From NCBI RefSeq assembly GCF_003478995.1, contig NZ_QUGI01000005.1, positions 132,976 to 196,975 on the forward strand: DNA of 64,000 nucleotides. The letters are read 5' to 3'. This stretch comes from Pseudoflavonifractor sp. AF19-9AC (GTDB taxonomy: Bacteria > Bacillota > Clostridia > Oscillospirales > Oscillospiraceae). The translations under genes were made by a program, and so were the position numbers. Positions 1-9,018 of this stretch are shown here, piece by piece. Within the stretch, counting starts at the first letter, position 1. Each line of letters begins with the position of its first letter. The notes beneath the pieces are model-generated. The model was not told the DNA's origin. It saw only the letters and a list, made by a program, of their open reading frames with translations, and made no database searches.

Positions 1-248
1 GAGCCAAAGCGGTTCCACAGCCGGGCCGCCGCGGCCTGGTCAAGACCCAGCTGGTCCAGCTGGGCGGCCTGGGCCTCGTAGAGCAGAGCCTGCTCCCGCA
101 GGGACTGCCAGCGGGAGGGGACGGAGACGGCGGGCACCGCCTGGGCGATCTGGGTGGAGGAGACCGCCCCCACGGAGAGGGGAATCAGCACAATCAGACC
201 GGCGGTGAGCACAGCGGCCAGCCGGCGCACAGGAACAGACGGGGACAT
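1..248 (-). CDS. Secreted or membrane-anchored protein, N-terminus only
   Basis: The gene runs off the left edge, so only the first 82 residues are visible. The ATG at 248 follows an AGGAGG ribosome site. The N-terminus is a signal peptide or anchor: two arginines, then a hydrophobic stretch of about 18 residues (roughly 10-28) ending in VGAVSS. After it comes a Gln/Ala-rich, probably helical segment (SLREQALLYEAQAAQLDQL). No catalytic motif is visible and I do not recognise the family. It lies 45 bp downstream of the amidotransferase-fold gene on the same strand, so the two may be cotranscribed. The coding call is firm; the function is unknown. Confidence 0.7.
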   Translation of the reverse strand, partial: MSPSVPVRRLAAVLTAGLIVLIPLSVGAVSSTQIAQAVPAVSVPSRWQSLREQALLYEAQAAQLDQLGLDQAAAARLWNRFG

Positions 249-293
249 GATGATAAAACCTCCTGCGGGTGGAAATCTCGAAAGGAACGGCCG

Positions 294-956
294 TCAGCCG
301 GGAAACAGGGAGAGAAAATAGGACAGCAGGGGCGCGCCGTCCACTCGGTCCGGGCGGCGGTACAGGGCCAGGCGCTCGGGGTGGAACTGGACCCCCAGAA
401 TGGGACGGCTTTGATGCTCCAGGGCCTCGGCAAAGCCGCCCTCCGCCCAGGCAATGGCCCGCAGGCCCTCCCCCAGCCGGCCCACCGCCTGGTGGTGCCA
501 GCTGTTCACCGGGAACACCGGGCCGTAAAGGGAAGCGAGAACGCTGTCCTCTGCCGCCCGGATGGGATGGACCTGGTCCTCCTTCTCCCGGGGAACGTGG
601 AAGGGGCGCACGCTGGGGGGCAGATCCTGGATGATGTCGCCCCCCAGGGCCACATTGATGACCTGCATGCCCCGGCAGATGCCCAGAATGGGCTTGCCCG
701 CCTGATAGAAGGCGTCAAAGAGACGAAGCTCCGCCCGGTCCCGCACCCGGTCCGGGGGATTGGAGCCCCGGTCCTCCTGACCAAAGAGGGTGCTCTCCAA
801 ATCGCCTCCGCCGCACAGCACCAGGCCGTCGCAGGTAAGGTCAGGCTCCGGGGCGTAGCCGGCGAAGGAACAGGCCCCCAGCTGACTGAGGGCCTGAACA
901 TAGTGATCCGTGCCTCCGGCCTCGCCGGAGAGTTGAAGACGAAGGGGTCGGTTCAT
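294..956 (-). CDS. Class I glutamine-amidotransferase-fold hydrolase (peptidase C26, PuuD-like)
   Basis: This 220-residue protein has the nucleophile elbow GICRGMQVIN (catalytic Cys) and the His-Glu pair in GVQFHPE. These mark the gamma-glutamyl-GABA hydrolase / PuuD branch of class I amidotransferases, which hydrolyse gamma-glutamyl amide bonds without a synthetase partner. The GGGGDLES segment near residue 50 is typical of that branch. I chose the ATG at 956 because GAAGGAG lies just upstream; an in-frame extension to 1040 would overlap the preceding gene and has no ribosome site. It follows the cytidylate-kinase-like gene by 31 bp and is probably cotranscribed with it. The family is secure. 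The substrate is not readable, since no putrescine catabolic genes are nearby. Confidence 0.85.
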   Translation of the reverse strand: MNRPLRLQLSGEAGGTDHYVQALSQLGACSFAGYAPEPDLTCDGLVLCGGGDLESTLFGQEDRGSNPPDRVRDRAELRLFDAFYQAGKPILGICRGMQVINVALGGDIIQDLPPSVRPFHVPREKEDQVHPIRAAEDSVLASLYGPVFPVNSWHHQAVGRLGEGLRAIAWAEGGFAEALEHQSRPILGVQFHPERLALYRRPDRVDGAPLLSYFLSLFPG

Positions 957-987
957 AAATGAGGGGCTCCTTCTCCCCAAACGGGGC

Positions 988-1626
988 TCATACCTCCTGC
1001 ATGGCGGCGTCCTGAGCCGTGCGGGCATGAACCAAAGCAATGATCAGGTCCACCGCGCCTTCAATGCCGGTGGTGCTGGAGTTGAGAGTCAGGTCATACC
1101 GGCGCATGTCGCCCCAGGTGTGGCCGGTGTAGTAGTTATAGTAGTTGGAGCGGCCCCGGTCCATAAGGGTGACCCGGCGCTCCATGTCGTCGGCGGGAAT
1201 GTGGTACTCCTCCACGCACCGCTCCACCCGGGAGGGCAGATCGGCGTAGACAAAGACCTTCAGGCACTCCGGGCGGTTGCCCAGCACATAGTCGCTGCAC
1301 CGGCCCACGATGACGCAGGGGCCCTCGTCGGCCAGCTCACGGATGACCTCCGCCTGGGCAAAAAAGGCCTGGTGGCTGACGGGCACGCCCTGGTGGGCAA
1401 AGGCGGGAGTGCCGATGCCAATGGGGGCGATGGACAGGTGGAAGCGGCTGCGGGCCCGTTCCTCCGCCCGGGCAATGAAGTCCGGGGACAGGCCGCTCTT
1501 TTCCGAGGTCTTCTGGATAATGGTACGGTCATAGCAGGGGATCCCCAGGCGGGCAGCCAGGCGCTTGCCAATTAAGCGGCCGCCGCTGCCGAACTCACGG
1601 CTGATGGAAATCACATAGTTGCTCAT
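988..1626 (-). CDS. Cytidylate-kinase-like family protein
   Basis: This 212-residue protein begins ISREFGSGGRLIGKRLA, the P-loop-like start of the cytidylate kinase-like family (Pfam Cytidylate_kin2). The family is common in Clostridia and distinct from housekeeping Cmk. A Tyr-rich segment NYYNYYTGHTWG and a C-terminal helix follow. The family is presumed to bind ATP and phosphorylate a nucleotide or related substrate, but its substrate is not established. The ATG at 1626 has GGGAGGG upstream, and a good leftward promoter lies at 1703-1731. It is first in a leftward unit with the PuuD-like hydrolase and the partial secreted protein. Confidence 0.85.
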   Translation of the reverse strand: MSNYVISISREFGSGGRLIGKRLAARLGIPCYDRTIIQKTSEKSGLSPDFIARAEERARSRFHLSIAPIGIGTPAFAHQGVPVSHQAFFAQAEVIRELADEGPCVIVGRCSDYVLGNRPECLKVFVYADLPSRVERCVEEYHIPADDMERRVTLMDRGRSNYYNYYTGHTWGDMRRYDLTLNSSTTGIEGAVDLIIALVHARTAQDAAMQEV

Positions 1627-1702
1627 GGTATCCCTCCCGCGCTCAGTGGGATTCTCCCAGGCCTGCTCTGGTGAGCAGAACCAAGGGCGGATCCTTTTCT
1701 AT

Positions 1703-1731
1703 ATTATAGCGGAAACCGAAGAAAATGACAA
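1703..1731 (-). promoter_or_regulatory. Promoter for the leftward cytidylate-kinase-like unit
   Basis: Read on the minus strand: TTGTCA, 17 bp, TATAAT, ending about 75 bp before the ATG at 1626. The 1627-1955 intergenic region holds this promoter and the divergent lacI promoter and operator; I see no further gene there. Confidence 0.55.
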
Positions 1732-1862
1732 CGAAAATCTGCGCTCCGCCGTGCCCGGAGCAAAATCCCCCAAATACCGGAAAAGAGCGGGGAAGAATAG
1801 ACAAAAATGGAATGGAATATTCTGCAGGTTCAACAAAAATACGAAAGCTTGAAAAAAGGCTC

Positions 1863-1890
1863 TTGCACTTTTTGGGAAAATCAGTATGAT
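1863..1890 (+). promoter_or_regulatory. Promoter of the lacI-malQ unit
   Basis: TTGCAC (1863-1868), a 16-bp spacer and TATGAT (1885-1890). The LacI-type operator begins 12 bp downstream of the -10 box, so a bound repressor would cover the start of transcription. Confidence 0.55.
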
Positions 1891-1902
1891 GACAAACGAA
1901 TT

Positions 1903-1914
1903 GGAAACGTTACC
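1903..1914 (+). promoter_or_regulatory. LacI-family operator (autoregulatory)
   Basis: GGAAACGTTACC is a 12-bp near-palindrome centred on CG, the classic half-site layout of LacI/GalR operators. It differs at one base from the perfect operator before glgP (4673-4684), and both are preceded by AATT. Its position just after the lacI promoter suggests autorepression. Confidence 0.7.
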
Positions 1915-1955
1915 GGAAGGGGGATGACCCCTCCGGGGCAGGGAGGAATGGGCAC

Positions 1956-2975
1956 ATGACCATCAAGGACATCGCCCGGCTTTCCGGGTGCGGCGTGGCC
2001 ACCGTCTCCCGGGTGCTCAACGGGCACCGGGATGTGAGCGAGGAGACCCGCCGCCGGGTGCTGGCGGTGGTGGAGGAGCAGGGCTTCGAGCCCAATGCCA
2101 ACGCCAAAAATCTCAAGCAGCAGGCGGGCAAGAGCGTGGCCGTGCTGGTGAAGGGCAGCCAGAACCTGCTCTTTGCCGATCTGGTGGAGCAGGTGCAGAT
2201 CCGGCTGGGGGAGCGGGGCCAGGAAACCGCACTCTACTACCTGGACGAGGACCGGGACGAGGTGGCCTACGCCCGGCAGCTGTGCCGGGAGCGGAAGCCC
2301 CAGGGGCTGCTGTTTTTAGGGGGCGATCTGGAGTGCTTCCGCCGGGGCTTCGGGGACATTCATACCCCGGCGGTGCTGCTCACCAACGGGGCGGGGGAGC
2401 TGGACTTTCCCAATCTCTCCTCCTTGACCACCGACGACCGGGCGGCCGCCCACCAGGTGATTGCCTACCTGGCCGGGCGGGGCCACCGCCGCATCGGCGT
2501 GCTGGGGGGCAACGACTCCCACGCCCAGATCAGCCACCTGCGTCTGGTGGGCTGCCAGGACGCCTTTGCCCGCCTGGACTTGCCCTTTGACTTCCAGAGC
2601 CAGTACCAGCCCTGCCGCTACTCCCTGGCCGAGGCCTACGAGGCGGCCGGGCAGCTGCTGGACCGGGAGCCCGGCCTCACCGCCATCTTTGCCCTGGGTG
2701 ACGTCATTGCGCTGGGCTGCATCCGGGCCCTGATGGACCGGGGACGGCGGGTGCCGGAGGACATCTCGGTGGTGGGCTACGACGGGGTGGCCCTGTCCCG
2801 GTACAGCATCCCCCGGCTGACCACGGTGCGGCAGGATACCGCCGCCCTGGCGGAGCAGGGGGTGGAGCTGCTGCTGGGACACATCCAGGGCGAGCAGACC
2901 CAGCCCGTCCACCGGACGGTCCCCTTCCTCCTGGTGGAGGGGGAGAGCGTGGCCCGGCTGGACGGGAAATCATGA
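1956..2975 (+). CDS. LacI-family repressor of the alpha-glucan genes
   Basis: This 339-residue regulator has a LacI DNA-binding domain at residues 1-22 (IKDIARLSGCGVATVSRVLN) and the hinge helix region to about residue 58. A type I periplasmic-binding-protein-like sensor domain follows, including DISVVGYDGV near residue 270. The ATG at 1956 is the standard LacI start, directly before the helix-turn-helix. It is cotranscribed with malQ, which starts 16 bp after its stop. Matching palindromes after its own promoter and after the glgP promoter make it the likely repressor of both. The effector is presumably a maltodextrin or related sugar, but that is inferred from the neighbours, not from the binding pocket. 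Confidence 0.92.
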   Translation: MTIKDIARLSGCGVATVSRVLNGHRDVSEETRRRVLAVVEEQGFEPNANAKNLKQQAGKSVAVLVKGSQNLLFADLVEQVQIRLGERGQETALYYLDEDRDEVAYARQLCRERKPQGLLFLGGDLECFRRGFGDIHTPAVLLTNGAGELDFPNLSSLTTDDRAAAHQVIAYLAGRGHRRIGVLGGNDSHAQISHLRLVGCQDAFARLDLPFDFQSQYQPCRYSLAEAYEAAGQLLDREPGLTAIFALGDVIALGCIRALMDRGRRVPEDISVVGYDGVALSRYSIPRLTTVRQDTAALAEQGVELLLGHIQGEQTQPVHRTVPFLLVEGESVARLDGKS

Positions 2976-2991
2976 GAGGAAGTGCGGTTTT

Positions 2992-4491
2992 ATGAGACGA
3001 GCGGGAATTTTAATGGCCATCTCCTCCTTGCCCTCCCCCTACGGGATTGGCACCCTGGGAGCCGAGGCCCGGGCCTTTGCGGACTTTTTGCAGGCGGGGG
3101 GACAGAGCTGCTGGCAGATTCTGCCCATCGGTCCCACCAGCTACGGGGACTCCCCCTACCAGTCCTTCTCCTCCTATGCGGGCAACCCCTACTTTATTGA
3201 CCTGGATGAGCTGGCAGGGGAGGGCCTGTTGGAGCCGGAGGAGTACCGGACTCTCAATTGGGGGGACGACCCGGAGCGGGTGGACTACCCCCGGCTTTAC
3301 AAGCTGCGCTTCCCGGTGCTGCGGCTGGCCTGCGAGCGGCTGTGGAAACAAAAAGAGGCGGAGGTGGAGGAATTCTGCCGGGAAAACCGGGCCTGGCTGG
3401 AGGACTACGCCCTTTTCATGGCCCTGAAAGACAAGCATAAGGGCAAGAGCTGGCAGGAGTGGCCCCGGGGGGAGCGCCTTCGCCAGAAGGCGGCCCTGGA
3501 GAAGGCCCGCCGCACCCTGGAGGAGGAAATCCGCTTCTGGAAGGGGGTGCAGTACCTCTTTTTCCGTCAGTGGCGGGCGCTGAAGCGGTACGCCAATGAC
3601 CGGGGGATCTCCATTCTGGGGGACCTGCCCATCTACGTCTCCGGGGACAGCGCCGACGTGTGGGCAAACCCGGAGCAGTTCCAGCTGGACGAAGAGGGGC
3701 GGCCCACCGAGGTGGCCGGCTGTCCCCCCGACGGCTTCTCCGAGGACGGCCAGCTGTGGGGCAACCCCCTCTTCAACTGGGAGCGGATGAAGGAGGAGGG
3801 CTACCGGTGGTGGCTTGCCCGCATCGCCTTCCAGTTCACCATCTACGACAGCCTGCGTATCGACCACTTCCGGGGCTTTGACTCCTACTACGCCATCCCC
3901 TACGGGGACAAGACCGCCCGCAACGGCCACTGGCGGCCCGGACCGGGCATCGAGTTCTTCCAGACAGTGAAGAAAACGCTGGGTAGGAAGGACATCATCG
4001 CCGAGGACCTGGGCTTCCTCACCCCCTCGGTGCGCCGGATGCTGCGTCAGTCGGGTTACCCCGGTATGAAAGTGCTGGAGTTCGCCTTCGACAGCCGGGA
4101 CACGGGCAGCGACTACCTGCCCCACTGCTACACCCCCCACTGCGTGGTCTACACCGGCACCCACGACAACGACACCATCCAGGGCTGGATGGCCTCCGCC
4201 CCCCGGAAGGACGTGGCCTTCGCCAAGGAGTACCTGCGCCTCAGCCGCCGGGAGGGCTACCACTGGGGCATGATGCGCGCGGCCTGGGCCTCCGCCGCCG
4301 ACCTGGCGGTGATGCAGATGCAGGACCTGCTGGGCCTGGGCAGCGAGGCAAGGATGAACATCCCCTCCACCCTGGGGGGTAACTGGATGTGGCGGGCGCT
4401 GCCCGGCAGCGGCTCTCCCTCTCTGGCCCGGCGGCTCCGCCGGGAGATGAAGGTCTACCAGCGGCTGCCCCGGCCGAAAAAAGGGAAGTAA
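2992..4491 (+). CDS. malQ: 4-alpha-glucanotransferase (amylomaltase, GH77)
   Basis: This cytoplasmic enzyme of 499 residues, the usual length for bacterial GH77, disproportionates maltodextrins by moving glucan segments between chains. The catalytic triad is visible: the nucleophile Asp about residue 291 in LRIDHFRGFD, the acid/base Glu about 338 in IAEDLGF, and the third Asp about 392 in GTHDNDT. The N-terminus ISSLPSPYGIGTLG is typical of the family. The ATG at 2992 follows GAGAGGAAG, which overlaps the end of lacI. Together with the downstream phosphorylase it forms a standard glycogen/maltodextrin mobilising pair: MalQ makes longer chains and GlgP releases glucose-1-phosphate. There is no clear terminator before glgP, but glgP has its own promoter. 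Confidence 0.95.
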   Translation: MRRAGILMAISSLPSPYGIGTLGAEARAFADFLQAGGQSCWQILPIGPTSYGDSPYQSFSSYAGNPYFIDLDELAGEGLLEPEEYRTLNWGDDPERVDYPRLYKLRFPVLRLACERLWKQKEAEVEEFCRENRAWLEDYALFMALKDKHKGKSWQEWPRGERLRQKAALEKARRTLEEEIRFWKGVQYLFFRQWRALKRYANDRGISILGDLPIYVSGDSADVWANPEQFQLDEEGRPTEVAGCPPDGFSEDGQLWGNPLFNWERMKEEGYRWWLARIAFQFTIYDSLRIDHFRGFDSYYAIPYGDKTARNGHWRPGPGIEFFQTVKKTLGRKDIIAEDLGFLTPSVRRMLRQSGYPGMKVLEFAFDSRDTGSDYLPHCYTPHCVVYTGTHDNDTIQGWMASAPRKDVAFAKEYLRLSRREGYHWGMMRAAWASAADLAVMQMQDLLGLGSEARMNIPSTLGGNWMWRALPGSGSPSLARRLRREMKVYQRLPRPKKGK

Positions 4492-4625
4492 ACCGGACTG
4501 TCCGTCGCCGCCGCCGCTCCTAATCGGCATGGTTATTTTTCACAAAAACGCCTCCTTTTTGCCGCTGAGTGGGAAGTTTTGGGTTAAACTTTGGTAAAAT
4601 TGTGCAGAATTTCACCAAAAAATAT

Positions 4626-4654
4626 TTGACGCGAGGGCGCGGGACTGCTATACT
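4626..4654 (+). promoter_or_regulatory. glgP promoter
   Basis: TTGACG (4626-4631), a 17-bp spacer and TATACT (4649-4654), close to the sigma-A consensus. The glgP operator lies 18 bp beyond the -10 box, inside the first transcribed bases. The rest of 4492-4712 is AT-rich and holds no gene. Confidence 0.75.
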
Positions 4655-4672
4655 GACGCCAGAATCCGAATT

Positions 4673-4684
4673 GGAAACGTTTCC
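4673..4684 (+). promoter_or_regulatory. LacI-family operator at glgP
   Basis: GGAAACGTTTCC is a perfect 12-bp palindrome centred on CG, placed between the glgP promoter and its ribosome site. It is the near twin of the site at 1903-1914 before lacI. This links glgP to the LacI regulator although the two genes have separate promoters. Confidence 0.8.
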
Positions 4685-4712
4685 GATATCCTTGCGGAGA
4701 GGAGTTTTTTCC

Positions 4713-6977
4713 ATGCAACTGAACGAGCGACTGTTTCAACTGACCCAGGAGCGGTATGGCCTGTCCCCCGACCAGTGCGGGGATCAGGAGCTGTACGAGG
4801 CCCTGCTGCTGCTCACCCGGGACATGGCCCTGGCGCGTCCGGCGCCGGAGGGCGGGCGGAAGCTCTATTATTTTTCGGCGGAGTTCCTGGTGGGCAAGCT
4901 GCTGAGCAACAACCTGCTGGCCCTGGGCATTTACGACCAGGTGAAGGCCATGCTGGCCGACCTGGGCCGGGACATCAGCACGATTGAGTCCCTGGAGCCC
5001 GAGCCCTCCCTGGGCAACGGCGGGCTGGGCCGTCTGGCCGCCTGCTTCCTGGACTCCATCGCCGCCCTGGGGCTCAACGGCGACGGAGTGGGCCTCAACT
5101 ACCACTACGGCCTGTTCCGCCAGCAGTTCAAGAACCACAAGCAGACCGAGCACCCCGACCCCTGGCTGGAGAAGGACAGCTGGCTTGTTCCCACCGGCCG
5201 GACCTTCACTGTGCCCTTCGGAAAGGGAGAGGTCAAGGCGGTGTGCTACGATCTGCCGGTGCCCGGCGCGGGCAGCGGCATCGCCAACCGGCTCCACCTC
5301 TTTGACGTGGAGGAGCCCGCCGCCCAGCCCTGGGTGGGCATCGATTTCGACAAGGGGGATATCGCCCACAACCTCACCTCCTTCCTCTATCCCGACGACA
5401 GCGACGAGGCGGGGCGGCTCCTCCGGGTGTACCAGCAGTACTTCATGGTGTCTGCCGGCGCCCAGCTCATCCTCCAGGAGCTGGAGGAGCGGGGCTATGC
5501 CTTGGATACCCTCTCTGACCACGTGGTCATCCAAATCAACGACACCCACCCCTCCATGGTCATTCCTGAGCTCATCCGCCTGCTCACCGACCGGGGCATG
5601 TCCGTGAACCAGGCCATCAGCCAGGTGAGCCGCACCTGTGCCTACACCAACCACACCATTCTGGCCGAGGCCCTGGAGAAGTGGCCCATCGCCTACCTGG
5701 AGACGGTGGCGCCCCAGCTGGTGCCCATCATCCGGGAGCTGGACCGCCGGGTGAAGGAGGCCTACCCCGACCCCAAGGTGGCCATCATCGATGAGCAGGA
5801 CCGGGTGCACATGGCCCACATGGACATCCACTACGGCTTTTCCGTCAACGGAGTGGCCGCTCTGCACACCGAGATCCTGAAAAATTCCGAGCTCAAGGCC
5901 TTCTATGACCTCTATCCCGGGAAGTTCAACAACAAAACAAACGGCGTCACCTTCCGCCGCTGGCTGGAGGGCTGCAATCCCGAGCTCACCGCCCTCATTG
6001 ACAAGTGCATCGGCAAGGACTGGCGGCAGGATACCCGGAAGCTGGAGGGCCTCATGGCCTTCACCGAGGACGAGAAAGTGCTGGAGGAGCTGCTGGCCAT
6101 CAAGCAGACGAAGAAGGACCAGCTGTGCCGGGCCATCTGGCACCGCCAGGGCATTGAGCTGGACCCCAAGTCGGTGTTCGACATCCAGATCAAGCGCCTG
6201 CACGAGTATAAGCGCCAGCAGATGAACGCCCTTTACCTCATTTATAAGTACCTGGAAATCAAGGCGGGCCACCTGCCTGAGCGGCCGGTGACGGTGATCT
6301 TCGGCGCCAAGGCGGCCCCCGCCTACGTCATGGCAAAGCACATCATCCACCTCATCCTGTGCCTGCGGCAGCTCATTGAGCAGGACCCCCAGGTGCGGCC
6401 CTGGCTGCGGGTGGCCATGGTGGAGAACTACAACGTCACTTGGGCCGAGACCCTCATTCCCGCCTGCGACATCTCTGAGCAGATCTCCCTGGCCTCCAAG
6501 GAGGCCAGCGGCACCGGCAACATGAAGCTCATGGCCAACGGCGCCGTCACCCTGGGCACCATGGACGGAGCCAACGTGGAGATTGCCCAGCTGGTGGGAG
6601 AGGAGAATATCTACACCTTCGGAACCTCCAGCGAGCAGGTGATGGACCTGTATGCCCAGGGCAGCTACCGCTCCCTGGACTGCTACCACCGCCCCCAGGT
6701 GGAGCGGCTGGTGGACTTCCTGGTGTCCCCGGAGCTGCTGGCGGTGGGTGACCCCGCCAGTCTGGCCACACTGTGGAAGGATATGAAGAACAAGGACTGG
6801 TTCATGGCCCTTCTGGACGTGGAGGACTACATCGCCGCCAAGGAGCGGTGCATCCACGACTACGGCGATCGCACGGCCTGGGCCAAAAAGATGCTGGTGA
6901 ACATTGCCAAGTCGGGGTATTTCTCCTCCGACCGCACCATCGCCCAGTATAATCAGGATATCTGGCACCTGAAGTAA
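4713..6977 (+). CDS. glgP: Glycogen/maltodextrin phosphorylase
   Basis: This 754-residue enzyme releases glucose-1-phosphate from the non-reducing ends of alpha-1,4-glucans using pyridoxal phosphate. The PLP lysine is about residue 605 in [11 protein letters not shown], followed by TMDGANVEI. The N-terminal glycine-rich segment [15 protein letters not shown] is also diagnostic. The length is slightly below the common 790-840, consistent with a lack of the animal-type regulatory extension. I chose the ATG at 4713 because GAGAGGAG stands 8-10 bp before it; a longer in-frame reading would start upstream of the promoter. The gene is monocistronic, with a LacI-type operator at its 5' end and a strong terminator at its 3' end. 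Confidence 0.96.
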   Translation: MQLNERLFQLTQERYGLSPDQCGDQELYEALLLLTRDMALARPAPEGGRKLYYFSAEFLVGKLLSNNLLALGIYDQVKAMLADLGRDISTIESLEPEPSLGNGGLGRLAACFLDSIAALGLNGDGVGLNYHYGLFRQQFKNHKQTEHPDPWLEKDSWLVPTGRTFTVPFGKGEVKAVCYDLPVPGAGSGIANRLHLFDVEEPAAQPWVGIDFDKGDIAHNLTSFLYPDDSDEAGRLLRVYQQYFMVSAGAQLILQELEERGYALDTLSDHVVIQINDTHPSMVIPELIRLLTDRGMSVNQAISQVSRTCAYTNHTILAEALEKWPIAYLETVAPQLVPIIRELDRRVKEAYPDPKVAIIDEQDRVHMAHMDIHYGFSVNGVAALHTEILKNSELKAFYDLYPGKFNNKTNGVTFRRWLEGCNPELTALIDKCIGKDWRQDTRKLEGLMAFTEDEKVLEELLAIKQTKKDQLCRAIWHRQGIELDPKSVFDIQIKRLHEYKRQQMNALYLIYKYLEIKAGHLPERPVTVIFGAKAAPAYVMAKHIIHLILCLRQLIEQDPQVRPWLRVAMVENYNVTWAETLIPACDISEQISLASKEASGTGNMKLMANGAVTLGTMDGANVEIAQLVGEENIYTFGTSSEQVMDLYAQGSYRSLDCYHRPQVERLVDFLVSPELLAVGDPASLATLWKDMKNKDWFMALLDVEDYIAAKERCIHDYGDRTAWAKKMLVNIAKSGYFSSDRTIAQYNQDIWHLK

Positions 6978-6992
6978 TATAAAATGATAGAA

Positions 6993-7034
6993 AAAACGCC
7001 CGGACCTCTTTCTTAGAGGACCGGGCGTTTTCTT
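6993..7034 (+). terminator. Intrinsic terminator after glgP
   Basis: AAAACGCCCGG-type arms pair around a short loop and end in GCGTTTTCTT. One internal mismatch is present. Confidence 0.85.
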
Positions 7035-7059
7035 ATGGGAATGACCGAAGGCAGGACAA

Positions 7060-7113
7060 CTATTTGGAGTGGTAATTCTTGGCCGCGGCAAGGGGATGGG
7101 CCTTATTGGGGCG
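7060..7113 (-). pseudogene. Remnant of a second CTP synthase C-terminus
   Basis: Read on the minus strand this stretch encodes PNKAHPLAAAKNYHSK followed by TAG. The intact pyrG next door ends [21 protein letters not shown]. The remnant thus matches the extreme C-terminus with the five codons FREFI cleanly missing in frame, and its last residues differ (NYHSK against TFHQK), so it is not a simple copy. No further homology is readable beyond about 7115. It lies between the glgP terminator and the pyrG terminator. The likely origin is recombination between two divergent pyrG alleles or paralogues, leaving the old 3' end behind. Confidence 0.7.
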
Positions 7114-7144
7114 ATTCTCCGGGCCTTGCCCGAAGAATCCTTGA

Positions 7145-7191
7145 TAAAACCCCTCCGGCCCCTCCCTTCGGGAGAACCGCCGGAGATGGGG
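7145..7191 (-). terminator. Terminator after pyrG
   Basis: On the minus strand CCCC-TCTCCGGC pairs with GCCGGAG-GGGG around an inner CTCCC/GGGAG stem and runs into TTTTATC. It separates pyrG from the CTP synthase remnant. Confidence 0.7.
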
Positions 7192-7216
7192 AAAAGCCGC
7201 CCCGCGTCGGGGACAG

Positions 7217-8824
7217 TTACTTTTGATGGAAGGTCTTGGCCGCGGCGATAAATTCCCGGAACAGGGGGTGGGCCTTGTTGGGGCGGCTTTTCAGCTCCGG
7301 GTGGAACTGGACGCCCACAAACCAGGGGTGGTCGGCAAGTTCCACCATCTCCACCAGCCGTCCGTCGGGGCTGAGGCCGGAGAGCACCAGACCGGCCTGG
7401 GTGAGAGTCTGACGGTAATCGTTGTTGAACTCATAGCGGTGGCGGTGGCGCTCGCTGATCTCCTCCTGGCCGTAGGCCCGGTAGGCGAAGGTGTCCTCCC
7501 CGGTGATATGGCAGGGGTAGGCCCCCAGACGCATGGTGCCGCCCTTGGCGGTGACCCCCCGCTGGTCGGGCATCAGGTCGATGACCGGGTGGGTGGTGGA
7601 CTGGCTGAGCTCGCTGGAGTGGGCGTCCGCCATGCCGCACACGTGGCGGGCAAACTCAATGACCGCCATCTGCATGCCCAGGCAGATGCCCAGGAAGGGG
7701 ATCTTCTGCTCCCGGGCATAGCGCACGGCGGAAATCTTGCCCTCGATGCCCCGGTCGCCGAAGCCGCCGGGCACCAGAATGCCGTCCACACCCGCCAGCA
7801 GCTGTGCGGCATTTTCGTCGGTGACCTCCTCGGAATTCATCCAGCGGACCTTCACCTTCACCTCATTTTCAATGCCGCCGTGAGTGAGGGCCTCGGCCAC
7901 GGACAGGTAGGCGTCGTGGAGGGCCACGTACTTGCCCACCAGGGCGATCTCTACCTGGCCCTTGGGGTGCTTGGCCCGGTGGACCATGGTGGCCCACTCG
8001 GTGAGGTCGGGCATGTGGCAGATGAGGCCCAGGCGGCGGACCACCACGTCGGCCAGTCCCTCCCGCTCCAGCATCAGGGGCACCTCGTAGAGAAGGTCGG
8101 CGGTGAGGTTGGGAATGGCGTTTTCCACCGGGATGTTGCAGAACAGGGAGATTTTTTCCAAAATGTCCTTGGGCACCGGGTAGTCGCTGCGGCAGATGAT
8201 GACGTCGGGCTGAATGCCCAGGCTCAAAAGCTCCTTGGCGGAGTGCTGGGTAGGTTTGCTCTTCAGCTCGCCGGTGCCGGGAATGGCCACAATGAGGGAG
8301 ACGTGGACGAACATCACGTTCTGGCGGCCCCGCTCGGCGGCCACCTGGCGGATGGATTCCAGGAAGGGCTGGGACTCGATGTCGCCCACCGTGCCGCCGA
8401 TCTCCACGATGGCTACGTCGGTGTCCGGGGTGTCCAGGGAGTAGATGCAGCGCTTGATCTCATCGGTGATGTGGGGGATAATCTGGACGGTGCCCCCCAG
8501 GTAGTCGCCCCGGCGCTCCCGGTTGAGGACGTTCCAGTACACCTTGCCCGAGGAGACGGAGGAATGAATGGTGAGATTTTCGTCAATAAACCGCTCGTAG
8601 TGGCCCAGATCCAGGTCGGTTTCCGCCCCGTCATCGGTGACGAACACCTCGCCGTGCTGGTAGGGGCTCATGGTGCCCGGGTCCACGTTGAGGTAGGGGT
8701 CCAGCTTCTGGACCTTCACCCGCAGGCCACGCTGCTTCAGCAGGCGCCCCAGAGAGGCCGCTGTAATGCCCTTGCCCAGGCCGGATACCACACCGCCGGT
8801 GACAAAAATGTACTTTACTGCCAT
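7217..8824 (-). CDS. pyrG: CTP synthase
   Basis: This 535-residue enzyme converts UTP to CTP with glutamine or ammonia and ATP. The N-terminal synthetase domain begins [16 protein letters not shown], which carries the P-loop. The C-terminal glutamine amidotransferase domain shows GICLGMQ (nucleophile Cys) and VQFHPE (His and Glu). The length is normal for the family. The ATG at 8824 follows ACGGAGGG. The gene stands alone with its own promoter and terminator. A degenerate second copy of its C-terminal end lies just downstream. I could not make out the GGGC initially transcribed tract used for CTP-sensitive attenuation in Bacillus. Confidence 0.97.
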   Translation of the reverse strand: MAVKYIFVTGGVVSGLGKGITAASLGRLLKQRGLRVKVQKLDPYLNVDPGTMSPYQHGEVFVTDDGAETDLDLGHYERFIDENLTIHSSVSSGKVYWNVLNRERRGDYLGGTVQIIPHITDEIKRCIYSLDTPDTDVAIVEIGGTVGDIESQPFLESIRQVAAERGRQNVMFVHVSLIVAIPGTGELKSKPTQHSAKELLSLGIQPDVIICRSDYPVPKDILEKISLFCNIPVENAIPNLTADLLYEVPLMLEREGLADVVVRRLGLICHMPDLTEWATMVHRAKHPKGQVEIALVGKYVALHDAYLSVAEALTHGGIENEVKVKVRWMNSEEVTDENAAQLLAGVDGILVPGGFGDRGIEGKISAVRYAREQKIPFLGICLGMQMAVIEFARHVCGMADAHSSELSQSTTHPVIDLMPDQRGVTAKGGTMRLGAYPCHITGEDTFAYRAYGQEEISERHRHRYEFNNDYRQTLTQAGLVLSGLSPDGRLVEMVELADHPWFVGVQFHPELKSRPNKAHPLFREFIAAAKTFHQK

Positions 8825-8898
8825 AATTTGATCCCTCCGTTGTAACTGTGGTGGTTGGGTATTAGTATGGGTACAAGCCCTGAAAAAAACACCGGGCT

Positions 8899-8928
8899 AT
8901 TGTACGCGGAACATAGGGGAGTCGTCAA
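8899..8928 (-). promoter_or_regulatory. pyrG promoter
   Basis: Minus strand TTGACG, 18 bp, TACAAT. The leader that follows can fold AGCCC against GGGCT around a T-rich loop. Confidence 0.55.
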
Positions 8929-9018
8929 GGAAAAAGTGAACAAAAATAAAAAATCCCGGTCTGCCCTGTGACAGGGGGCAGGGAGCAGGCGTTATACAGA
9001 CAGAAAGGGGGAGAGGCC

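Noticed and set aside
4584..7091. An 835-codon leftward open frame opposite glgP
   Set aside because: It is the antisense shadow of glgP in GC-rich DNA, rich in Val, Gly, His and Leu, with no family motif. GlgP itself has full catalytic motifs.
8825..8898. CTP-sensitive attenuator of pyrG as in Bacillus
   Set aside because: The initially transcribed GGGC tract and a U-tract terminator in the leader could not be identified; only a weak AGCCC/GGGCT pairing is present.
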